From: Amoeboaphelidium occidentale | Taxonomy: Eukaryota; Aphelidiomycota; Aphelidea | Reading direction: 5' to 3' | DNA: 31,292 bases | Assembly (NCBI GenBank): GCA_023515795.1 | Contig: JALGPX010000027.1 | Span: 68,779 to 100,070, forward strand | In this document: piece by piece, positions 23,030 through 31,292 of the stretch | Numbering within the stretch: position 1 is the stretch's first letter | How the letters are laid out: every line of letters begins with the position of its first letter | Position numbers and translations under genes: made by a program | The notes under the pieces: model-generated | Seen by the model: only the letters and a program-made list of their open reading frames with translations | Told to the model about the DNA's origin: nothing | Databases searched by the model: none

Positions 23030-25123
23030 TTATTTTCCTTTCTTGGACTTTAAAGTTCCATTCTTGTTCTTGTTCATCATGTCTTCACTGAACTCGCGCA
23101 CTTTTTCACCCATAACTTGGTTGAGCCATGTCATTTCATCTACTTTCGCAGCTAATAATTGCATTTGCTGAACTTGTTTTAAATTTTCTTGCATCAGTCC
23201 TTGCACTAGAGAATGGATATCTGTCACGTTCAGTTTGATTTTGTCAACTATTTCATCTTTCTCATTATAAGCACCATTGCCTGTTCTTCTAAGGGCAGCC
23301 GGAATCAAGGCTAAAGAAGCTTTACGCTGGGTAATACTTGCCTTCTCTAACAACAAAGAATTTGCTGTGGATAGTCGAGTTTCTTGTTTAACTTTGTCGA
23401 GTAGAATGTCTGGTGGGCAAGACAACGGCCTCTCCAGACAAAATACTCTTCTTGTATCTTTATCGCTTATGCAAGAATGTAAAAACTCTTGTTCTGTTCC
23501 AACACAAGCATCGTTTTCTCCGTAACCTTCATTTAAACCTTCCAGAAGATCTCCTTGTTCGTGTCCCACGCATGAAATACGTTTTTCTCCGGTTTTTTCA
23601 TCAAAAGAAAAGGAAATCTTTTGTTTAATTGATGGAGTTGGAATCCTGAAAACCATCTTCTTCCCTTCATTATCAAAAGCAGATATTTCGTAGTCTTTAG
23701 CATCACTGAATATCTCTTGCTTATGATCAAAATAACTGTGCAAAATCTTCAACGTATTTTCTGTCTCTGTTAATACTTCATGGTTGCTTGAATCCCTGGA
23801 TTCTTGCATTAAATTCAATTCGTTTTGTACAACAATAATTTTCTTTGATAGCTCTTCAATATGTGCATTTAACTGGAATTCTCTTTGAACTGCTTTCATT
23901 TTTAATTCACTTTGGCGCTGTTGCAGTTCTTCTTGATATGAAACTTCTAAATCTTTCTGAGCTAAGCGCAAATTATGCAACTCTTCTGTCTGATACTCAT
24001 AAGACTGTAATAACGAGGTGTATTCATTTTGAAGATTGTAAAATTCCTCTGCAGAAGCAAGCTGTGAAATTCCCAAAAAGCTGTTAAACAAGCAAGATAA
24101 CAGTAACAAAGTCAAACGAGGATGTCCCATTGCCAGATCCTCTGCGTTGATGTCGAATGATTCTAGCTCATGTTCAGACAGAATGTCAAGCAGCAGTTGA
24201 TGCCTTTGAGTCTTTGCATCCATTTCTTCAACAGCTGTTATTGTAATATTCAGAATATCTTGCAAGGCTAAACTATCAATATTTGGAATGATTCGATTAA
24301 CAAGCAAAACTAAAACTTCACAGTCTGAGAACTCTTTGAAAGAGGATACGCGACGAGAAGTGCATGCAGCCAAATGATAGTTGACCCATTTGATCAGCAG
24401 AGATTCATTAGATAACGATATCAAATCTGTAACATTACAGCTTTCAGTAGAAGAATGACCATCAGAAAACTCAGGTAAACCACAAAGCCTGATTAGTTCC
24501 GGGTGCACGTCCAACGAAACATCCTTCAAACTGAGCGCCTTGATCAACCGCCATACAAGATCTAAAACAGAAACTTCATCGGCATCCATTATCTGCTCTG
24601 CGGAGACGGAGCCTTGTGATGATAGAATCTTAAAAGGAGGCAGACTGAGCTTTGTTAGGAGTGTGTTGAAATTCGTCAACAATCTGAACCAAAATCTTCC
24701 GGTGTGTTCCGTGCCACTTTGCTCTGATGGAGTTGATAAGGCAGTGAATGACTTTGTATTCCATTGCTGGTTCGAAGCGGGAGCTGATGGTGTTGCATGA
24801 AATCCAGAAGGTTCAATAGCATGAGGATGAATGCTGTGCATCAAATACGCCAATAAAACACCATCTTTAGAGATCGCCTGCACCAAAGATGTCCTTGCGC
24901 TTGGAACATCGGAAATTGGAACGTAGCCATTCCGATTTAAATATGAATTATCAGCAAACAAGGAATTAATAAGTGACACATATACTTGACACTCTCTTTC
25001 AACACAATCGTCCGGTTGCACCTCAGCTGAGTAAGATTGTACAAGAGGTGATCCTGCCCTTGCAAAAGTAGGTAAATGTTTACGCGTCTTTGGACTGTTT
25101 TGAGGTGAAGGTGGACGGCTCAT
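23030..25123 (-). CDS. Fimbrin-like calponin-homology protein with coiled-coil tail
   Basis: 697-residue intronless gene starting at the ATG at 25121-25123. Two calponin-homology-like regions are visible. The first runs from ECQVYVSLINSLFADNSYL through AISKDGVLLAYLMHSIHP to VLDLVWRLIKALSL. The second begins SLLIKWVNYHLAACTSRRVS and continues with FSDCEVLVLLVNRIIP, then INAEDLAMGHPRLTLLLLSC. The paired pattern (VNYHL...RRV, AEDL..G.P.L.L.L) is that of plastin/fimbrin, an actin-bundling family, but the usual four-CH layout and EF-hands are absent. From about residue 360 a long coiled coil follows (for example YQTEELHNLRLAQKDLEVSY), then a linker and another helical segment (LVQGLMQENLKQVQQMQLLA). 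The Ser/Pro-rich N-terminus (SRPPSPQNSPKTRK) has several SP sites. An actin or microtubule linker role is plausible but inferred. Confidence 0.7.
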   Translation of the reverse strand: MSRPPSPQNSPKTRKHLPTFARAGSPLVQSYSAEVQPDDCVERECQVYVSLINSLFADNSYLNRNGYVPISDVPSARTSLVQAISKDGVLLAYLMHSIHPHAIEPSGFHATPSAPASNQQWNTKSFTALSTPSEQSGTEHTGRFWFRLLTNFNTLLTKLSLPPFKILSSQGSVSAEQIMDADEVSVLDLVWRLIKALSLKDVSLDVHPELIRLCGLPEFSDGHSSTESCNVTDLISLSNESLLIKWVNYHLAACTSRRVSSFKEFSDCEVLVLLVNRIIPNIDSLALQDILNITITAVEEMDAKTQRHQLLLDILSEHELESFDINAEDLAMGHPRLTLLLLSCLFNSFLGISQLASAEEFYNLQNEYTSLLQSYEYQTEELHNLRLAQKDLEVSYQEELQQRQSELKMKAVQREFQLNAHIEELSKKIIVVQNELNLMQESRDSSNHEVLTETENTLKILHSYFDHKQEIFSDAKDYEISAFDNEGKKMVFRIPTPSIKQKISFSFDEKTGEKRISCVGHEQGDLLEGLNEGYGENDACVGTEQEFLHSCISDKDTRRVFCLERPLSCPPDILLDKVKQETRLSTANSLLLEKASITQRKASLALIPAALRRTGNGAYNEKDEIVDKIKLNVTDIHSLVQGLMQENLKQVQQMQLLAAKVDEMTWLNQVMGEKVREFSEDMMNKNKNGTLKSKKGK

Positions 25124-25256
25124 TGATATTCAAAATAAGGCGATTGTGGCGGTGATCGTCGATTCAGAAGCGCCTCCAAAGATGATTATTCAGTGAAAAA
25201 TTTACGGTGTTGTGTTGTTTAAACTGTTTTCATTTCAGTTTGAACTGGCAGGTTTC

Positions 25257-26310
25257 ATGAGTCGCATGATGATGGTTGCCAACTTGATACTTTTGATGTT
25301 GGTATTGATATTCAGTTACCATCCACCAAAATACATTTTCGAGTATATCCCTGAAGAGCTTTTGAGTTATTTAGATCGAACTCTGTTCTGTGTCGAAACC
25401 ATTAAAGTTCCTGTGTTAAGTAAAGATCTAACTATGATCATACATCTAACTTGACTAAGGTGATTTAAAATTACTGGAACAGAATAATTTTGGGGAAAAA
25501 TTAGCTTTAGTAATGCCATTCACTGGTCAAGATTACAAAGAGTTGGTTAAGAACTTAAATTCGACATGGAAAACATTTTCACCTTGTAGCAAGGCACACA
25601 ATTATCAAGAATTCATAGATTTGATATTCTACTTTCATAAATCGTATGAGTTGCTACCACAAAATGCTTTACAGGAGCTCAAGCAATTGGCAAACTTCCA
25701 TTCAATACGGCGGTGTTTCAGAAAGATTCGTTTCATGTCGGCAGACTTGACAGATTTAGAAGATAAATATCCACTTGGTCCGAGTAATATGTTTTTTAAA
25801 TTGTTTCATACATCATTACCGAAAGAGTATGGTTCTTTGTTTTGGATGGAACCAGATGTTTTCGCGTGTAGAAGCAATTGGTTAAACAGGTTGTACGAAG
25901 AGGTTGCTCTTGATACCGAATTTTGGGTGAAGGGATCTATTCTAATGAATTCTTCTCATGTCCCAAAAGGAGAGCTTTACAAAGACTACACATTCTCAAG
26001 ACACATTAATGGAAATGCTTTGTGTCGGATTGGTAATACGGAGTTTGTTCAGTGGGTGTTAAAGAAAGTAGAAACGTCGTTCAGAAAATCGCCAGAAACA
26101 TATCTTTGGAGCTGGGATATAGCTTTTGAGCTGATACGAAACTCATGGGTGAATGAAATGCAGTGGGAAGACTATGCGAAAACAACAACTAGATTCAAGT
26201 ACTCAAACTTAATTCACAATTACTATCGCGCTGAAGTTGATCTGAAACAGATTTGTTCTTTGAATAGGAATACGTATTTACTTCACGGTCGTAATATCAA
26301 GGTTGACTAA
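25257..26310 (+). CDS. Type II membrane glycosyltransferase-like protein
   Basis: 337-residue predicted Golgi/ER type II membrane protein. Exon 1 is 25257-25419 and exon 2 is 25460-26310, with a 40-nt intron (25420-25459, GTAAAG...CTAAG), 1014 coding bases in all. After a short N-terminus, one membrane helix (MMMVANLILLMLVLIFSY) acts as a signal anchor. The lumenal part opens a Rossmann-like strand (LALVMPFTG), and the core reads YGSLFWMEPDVFACRSNWLN, then FWVKGSILMN and HINGNALCRIG. The EPDV plus W(V/I)KGS plus HINGNAL combination is what I associate with NDP-sugar transferase-fold proteins of protists and algae, but I cannot assign a CAZy family or substrate. An upstream TTTCATTTCAG (25230-25240) could be the acceptor of a 5' UTR intron. 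It diverges from the CH-domain gene across 133 bp. Confidence 0.65.
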
Positions 26311-26761
26311 GGCTAAGGCAGGAAAAGAAGAAAAAACTTGTTTTGATGGTTTCACTTAGATTTCAGTTGGTTAAGGTTCAACCGATGTTCTAAAATCACG
26401 TTGCCGTCTGATAGCGATCAAGTATCAAATTTCCTAATAGATTCATTTGGACTTTTGCGCACGGCATTATCGCCTTAGAATATGCTTAAATGAACGTGTC
26501 TTAACAATATCACGCGTATTAAACATGGACTGATGATGAGGAAGTAAAAATACAACAATTCCCGTCGGATCGCGCTTAATCCAAGTTTCAGCTATCCCTT
26601 TCTCCCCAAAAGCACGAGAAAGCATTTGGAAACACGCGGTGCTTAAGAATTTGTCACGGTAACCCTGCTTGTATTGGCGATCAATAATCAAAACAGGAAA
26701 CAAACTTGCTATAAAACTGCAGGACACAGTTTCAGACTTTGTTTAACAAATAATTAACGGA
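26311..26761. other. 451-bp intergenic region upstream of Argonaute
   Basis: Lies between two plus-strand genes and must contain the transferase 3' UTR and the Argonaute promoter. The minus strand has an open frame of 86 codons (26467-26727), but its only early start is GTG and it shows no recognisable domain. I find no repeats or RNA genes. Confidence 0.4.
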
Positions 26762-29335
26762 ATGGAAGTTGTAAAGTTCCCTCAGAGACCAGGGCAAGGC
26801 ACAAAAGGAAGACCTACTCAATTGGCTGTCAACATGTTTCCTGTTAAAGGAAACTTGAATGGCACTATTTACTTGTATGATGTTACCATCGCTAAAACAG
26901 GGTCACCAAGTGAAGTTACAAAGCCAGGAGAGCCTTTAAAGAAGAATCCTTTTTCGTTGTCCTACAACAGACAGATTGTCGCAAAGCTGGTCGAAGAAAG
27001 CAAAGATCAATTGAAAGGCATCAGGTTGGCATATGACGGGAAGTCATTGATTTATACCACAAGAAAGCTTCCTTTCCCAGAGAAGGAATTCCTTGTCAGA
27101 CATTTGGATCCTAAGGAATCAAGTGAATGGGAGTTCCAAGTTATCTTGAAACTTGTTAAAACAATGCCTATTTCAAGCTTGATCAGTTATATCTCTGGCA
27201 CAAGCGGCGAAGCAATTGCTCCTATGGAGATCATTGCAGCTCTTGATGTCTTCGCTGTTGCTAATGCTGCTCACAAGTTCTACACTCGTGGGCATTCTTT
27301 CTTTTCAAGTCAAAATCCTGGTGATCTTGGAGGTGGTGTTGCTGCTTGGAGCGGATTTTACTCTTCCGTCCGTGCTTTGAAATGTGGGTTGGTGTTGAAT
27401 GTTGATGTGTCAAATGGAAGTTTCATGAAACCTCAACCTGTTATTGACTTGGCTGTTGAGTTATGGCGTTTGCGATCTCCGGATGACATGTTGCGCAAGA
27501 ATGTTTCTGATCATGAGTGCAAGATCCTTGAGAGATACTTGAGAGGAAACAAGGTGTCTATTACTCATCAAGGAAATTATGAACGCAGATTGACTGTTAA
27601 TGCTATTTCATTGAAAAATGCTAACCAAATCACATTTGATGCTGGAGAAACAGGAGAAACAACAGTTTCGGAGTATTTCCGCCGCAGATACAATATTACC
27701 TTAAGGTTTCCTAACTTGCCTTGCATCCAAGTCGGCACCAAGAATTCATTTTTGCCTTTAGAATTGTGCAGAGTTGCTGATGGACAGTATTACAGACGCA
27801 AATTGAACGAGGATCAAACATCAAGAATGATCAAGATCGCTAATCAAAAACCTGAGGTGAGAGCAAGAGAAACACAAAACAAATTTAATTCTGCTCAATT
27901 TGAAAATAATCCGTTCTTGTCTGACTTGGGGGTTCAACAGAGTAAGGAGATGTTGAGAATTGAAGGTCGTACTTTAAATCCGCCTGCTTTGTTATATGGA
28001 AACTCCAGAACAGTTCAACCTAATTCGGGTGCATGGAACTTGAGAGACTTGAAGTTTGTTGCTGCTGCACCATTTCCGGAGTGGGCTGTGTTGGTTGTTG
28101 CGAGCGAACGTGACGCTCCTAGAAGAAAAGTAGAAGAATTTGTTTATCGTCTTGTTGACATGGCTGGAACATGTGGAATGAGCGTTGAGGGAGAAAGACG
28201 TCGTCCTCACATTGAATATGCAGATGAAAGAAATGTTTCTCAGGCCGTTCAGAGATTGTATGAAAGAAAGAACTTTCAAATGCTTTTGTGTATGGTTCGT
28301 GGTTCTGCTGAGACTTATTCGCAGATCAAGAAAATGTCTGACCAAAAGCTCGGGTTTGTTTCACAATGCATGTTGATTAAGCATGTCTACAAGATCAGTC
28401 CTCAGTATTTGGGTAATATCTTGTTGAAGATTAATTCCAAATTATCTGGAAGAAACCTTCACTTGAAAGAGAATTTGCCAAAGATGGACGTTCCAACTAT
28501 GATTATTGGTTGTGATGTCACTCATCCTACAGGTGGTGGAAGAAACGATCAGAAACCTTCTGTTGTTGCTTTGGTTGCTTCTTTGGATAGATACCTGTCC
28601 AAGTATACCGCTTTGATGAACATGCAGCCATCAAACTCTGAAGATATACGCCAAATGAAGAACTACATTTTGGAGCTGTTGAGAAGATTCAAGCAATTTG
28701 TTAGACAGCTACCAAAGAGAATCATCTTTTTCAGAGATGGAGTTTCGGAGGGTCAGTTTGAGACTGTTTTTAGGACAGAAGTGAATGCGTTACAGCAAGC
28801 ATTTAAAGAATTTGAGCCTGATTATGAGCCAGCATTAACATTTATTATTGTTCAGAAGAGGCATCATGTCAGATTGTTCCCTGATGGCCGCGATAGAGAC
28901 AGATCTGGAAATGTTATGCCTGGAACTGTTGTTGATGATGCTATTGTTCATCCAACTGAATTTGATTTTTATTTGATGTCTCACTCTGGTATTCAAGGAA
29001 CTTCTAGGCCTGTAAAGTACCACGTTCTTTATGATCAAAATGGTTTCAGCGCTGATGAGTTGCAAGAGTTCATCTACAGGTTGTGTCATACCAATGCAAG
29101 ATGTACTCGTAGTACTTCGTTGCCTCCATGTATTCAGTATGCGCATCTTGTTGCTTATCGTGGAAGAGTAAGATTTATTTTAAACTGAATTTATATTTTT
29201 TAGATTCTTGCCAATATGGATTTATGGGAGTCTGAAACTGGTAGTGTTTTGTCTGCCAGTAGAACAGCTTCAGAAGCTTATGATTTAAGCATTCATAGCA
29301 ATATGATCTCTGCTTTCCCTATGTTTTTTATCTAA
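26762..29335 (+). CDS. AGO: Argonaute (AGO clade) with complete DEDH slicer site
   Basis: 845-residue small-RNA-guided effector of RNA silencing. Exon 1 is 26762-29167. A 36-nt intron (29168-29203, GTAAGA...TTTTTAG) joins exon 2 at 29204-29335. The protein starts at the Argonaute N domain (PQRPGQGTKGRPTQLAVNMF) with no long Gln/Gly-rich extension. Linker 1 and a PAZ-type segment ending RFPNLPCIQVG and LPLELCRVADGQ follow. The PIWI domain has all four catalytic residues: D585 (IIGCDVTHP), E627 (NSEDIRQM), D659 (FFRDGVSEGQF) and H795 (IQYAHLVAYRGR). The segment around LPLELC and the R-rich PIWI reading place it in the AGO rather than the PIWI clade. Exon 2 supplies the C-terminus and ends AFPMFFI, a hydrophobic end buried in AGO structures. 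Catalytic activity is expected, though its small-RNA partner is unknown. Confidence 0.96.
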
Positions 29336-29411
29336 CTGTAAAAGTTGGTGTAATTATTCTCAATATATCTGAAAAGTTTTGAACATGCCTTTTTGATGAG
29401 TTTAAGTAATC

Positions 29412-29504
29412 AGCACTTTTGTGCTACGTTATTCAGCACTAGACTGAAAAACGCGGAATTCCAACTACTCAACTCGGTATATGTAACAAACGCTATAAAA
29501 TAGC
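29412..29504. other. Two short hairpins downstream of the Fanzor-like ORF
   Basis: Perfect 5-bp stems occur at 29412-29425 (AGCAC-TTTT-GTGCT) and 29492-29504 (GCTAT-AAA-ATAGC). They lie 30-120 bp beyond the Fanzor-like stop codon, in the zone where TnpB and Fanzor guide RNAs are encoded in characterised systems. Stems this short are weak evidence alone. Confidence 0.35.
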
Positions 29505-29530
29505 AATGTACTCCGTAAGACCCTCCGCAA

Positions 29531-31292
29531 TTAAGCATTGGTTGAGCTACAAAATTTGTATGATCTTGAGAATTTTTCTGGTCTGACTCCCTTGCATGCA
29601 TTCACTGAGATGAAAACTTCTCTGATGTTCACTGCGGCATTGACATCTCTGTTCCAAACGATGTTGCAGTTATCATATCGTTTCACGTGCCACATTCCCC
29701 TCTTTGGTAACGGTTCCTTGCATTTACAACAAAGCATGCTTGTTCTGAACTCATCAACAAGTCTCATGGGAATCTTCCTCTGTTTCAATGCGTTGATCAA
29801 AGAACGTCTAGGAATCGGATGATGTCCACGAGAAGTACTACTAAACTGACCGCCACCAAAAGCAACAAACACATTATTGTATGAACGGCTATGTTTAGCA
29901 TTAGCACCTTTGTGACCAAGATAACATTTCCTTTCAGTTTTGCCAATAATTCGATTCACTATTAAATCAAGAGCTTGTTGTCGTTTGATACTTGATCTCT
30001 TTCGCAACTGCCTCCATTGCCTGGAACCATAAAAGTCAAGCCATAAATTCAAATGAGCAAAGAGATAAAAGAAATGATTATGTAGATCCGAAACATGGGA
30101 TACCTTTGATGTAGGTACATTGGAATTTGCATTCACAATGTCATTTCGTTTCTTCAACCAATTCTCTCGTTTCTTCTTTGCTGCTGTAATACCCGCCATT
30201 TGTCTCCATTCTTTACCAGTAACCTGAAACTTCTGTTTACCATCATACGCCATAAACAAGTCTTTTTTGTTTGGATCAATACCAACTGCAGTCCTATCCT
30301 TTAAATCCACTGGTGAGTATACTTTTGGGTCTTCTATACTATATCCGAATTCATGAATGGTAGATTCTGTTTTCAATATTTGTTTTTTTAAATTAAAATG
30401 CAATGAGATCCCATCAGTACTTATTGAATAGCTGAAATACCGATTTTTAGGGACAACTTGTTTCAGACGCAGAACCTTTCCCCATTCTTCCTCCGCATTG
30501 GCCAAAAACCTCTGAACAGGACTGACGTAAATTTTAGGTTGTTGGTGAATATTATTAGATGCGGACTGCAGAGGATCTTTCTTTGAGTTTATATTCAAGT
30601 TTCTACTCAACTCGTAGAGCCCACTTGTATCAATAGTCACGAAACCGTTTCGAATTTGAGCCAAGGGAACTAAGTTAAATAATTTCAATCCTCTTCCACG
30701 CCTCTGTTCCTGGGCTCTACTCTCACAGTCTTTTGGTCCATATTCTTCAAAATGTCTCAGGATCCCCCACATTAATCCAAAGTATTTATCCCAATTTGTT
30801 TTCACAGAGACAGTATTCAAACACAGACCAGCACAATGCGTATGTTGTAGCAGAATTGAATAAACATCGATTAATGCCAAATCTAATTCTTGTTCCAGAC
30901 CTTTCTTCTTACAAAACTCCACTAACTTCTTTTGAAGAGAGGGTCTCTTGCGTTCTTTTTCTGATGGTTCTTCGTATAGTAGACATGACATTAAGTAAGT
31001 AGCAGCTGCTTTGCTTCGGGCACAGTTTTTGAAAACAGCCGGTAATTGAATCTCCAACAAATGCCTCGCCCATCTGTGTACTCGTCCCCAAAGAGTTGTA
31101 GAAACATATACTTGGCAATTTGTCTGGTACTGCATGACTACTGTGTCGATTGACTTAGATAGTCCTTCGATAGACGGCAAATCGCATTGGCGTATCTTCG
31201 CAAGCATCACATACTCTGTTGAGAACAAGAGTTCCAAGGACAGATCGTAGAGGAGCCACTCAGTAAGAGTTCTCTGTAGATACTGTACATTA
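29531..31292 (-). CDS. Fanzor/TnpB-family RNA-guided nuclease homologue (5' end outside window)
   Basis: Intronless frame of 587 codons, open to the window edge; no convincing ATG start lies near 31237 (TTG), so the N-terminus is probably outside. The family is the eukaryotic relative of transposon TnpB: an RNA-guided DNA endonuclease with a split RuvC domain. RuvC-I: RTAVGIDPNKKDLFMAYDG (Asp at 30275-30277). In the RuvC-II region the canonical acidic position reads VAFGGGQF (no Glu), while a Glu sits downstream in LVDEFRTS (29750-29752), the rearranged arrangement described for Fanzors. RuvC-III: WNRDVNAAVNI (Asp at 29645-29647). A zinc ribbon begins CCKC, but its second knuckle reads YDNC, with Tyr for the first Cys. 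The C-terminus (ACKGVRPEKFSRS) is also family-like. No TnpA-like recombinase is seen. It is convergent with Argonaute, 195 bp away. Confidence 0.88.
   Translation of the reverse strand, partial: NVQYLQRTLTEWLLYDLSLELLFSTEYVMLAKIRQCDLPSIEGLSKSIDTVVMQYQTNCQVYVSTTLWGRVHRWARHLLEIQLPAVFKNCARSKAAATYLMSCLLYEEPSEKERKRPSLQKKLVEFCKKKGLEQELDLALIDVYSILLQHTHCAGLCLNTVSVKTNWDKYFGLMWGILRHFEEYGPKDCESRAQEQRRGRGLKLFNLVPLAQIRNGFVTIDTSGLYELSRNLNINSKKDPLQSASNNIHQQPKIYVSPVQRFLANAEEEWGKVLRLKQVVPKNRYFSYSISTDGISLHFNLKKQILKTESTIHEFGYSIEDPKVYSPVDLKDRTAVGIDPNKKDLFMAYDGKQKFQVTGKEWRQMAGITAAKKKRENWLKKRNDIVNANSNVPTSKVSHVSDLHNHFFYLFAHLNLWLDFYGSRQWRQLRKRSSIKRQQALDLIVNRIIGKTERKCYLGHKGANAKHSRSYNNVFVAFGGGQFSSTSRGHHPIPRRSLINALKQRKIPMRLVDEFRTSMLCCKCKEPLPKRGMWHVKRYDNCNIVWNRDVNAAVNIREVFISVNACKGVRPEKFSRSYKFCSSTNA

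Noticed and set aside
26467-26727. 86-codon minus-strand frame upstream of Argonaute
   Set aside because: The only early start is GTG and there is no domain. It probably lies in promoter and UTR.

Overview
This is a gene-dense stretch of a eukaryotic nuclear genome. Evidence: spliced genes, nuclear-encoded mitochondrial proteins with presequences (ATP synthase alpha, bL21m), an RNA polymerase III subunit, Argonaute, SERCA, and a MADS-box gene of the MEF2 type. A MEF2-type MADS domain together with XK-family membrane proteins points to an opisthokont or amoebozoan protist, or an early-diverging zoosporic fungus. I cannot name the genus. The code is standard, with TAA, TAG and TGA all used as stops. 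Most introns I could resolve are only 29-49 nt, and several convergent gene pairs are 12-46 bp apart, so this is a strongly compacted genome.

Layout: 1-2293 (-) exosome RNA helicase MTR4, 3' part outside the window. 2448-2978 (-) Pol III subunit RPC7/Rpc31. 3037-6304 (-) SERCA-type Ca2+-ATPase. 6553-11120 (+) a predicted single-pass receptor kinase with a very large WD40 ectodomain, carrying an 829-bp assembly duplication at a single N. 11167-12970 (-) ATP synthase F1 alpha. 13649-14287 (+) mitochondrial ribosomal protein bL21m, with a presequence exon. 14305-17001 (-) GH38 alpha-mannosidase. 17091-18526 and 18801-20118 (-) tandem XK-related membrane proteins. 20210-21414 (+) MEF2-type MADS gene, with a second assembly duplication around a 21-N gap. 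21427-22802 (-) unrecognised protein. 23030-25123 (-) fimbrin-like calponin-homology protein with a coiled-coil tail. 25257-26310 (+) type II membrane glycosyltransferase-like protein. 26762-29335 (+) Argonaute with an intact DEDH tetrad. 29531-31292 (-) TnpB/Fanzor-type RNA-guided nuclease homologue, open at the window edge.

Most genes are independent housekeeping units. The unusual parts are the WD40-receptor kinase, the Fanzor-like nuclease beside an Argonaute gene, the tiny introns (one apparently hidden inside an open frame), a foldback element inside an MTR4 intron, and an N-glycosylation repeat expansion in one XK paralogue. Exon models were built by eye from GT-AG junctions, reading-frame continuity and family knowledge. 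No alignment or search was run.
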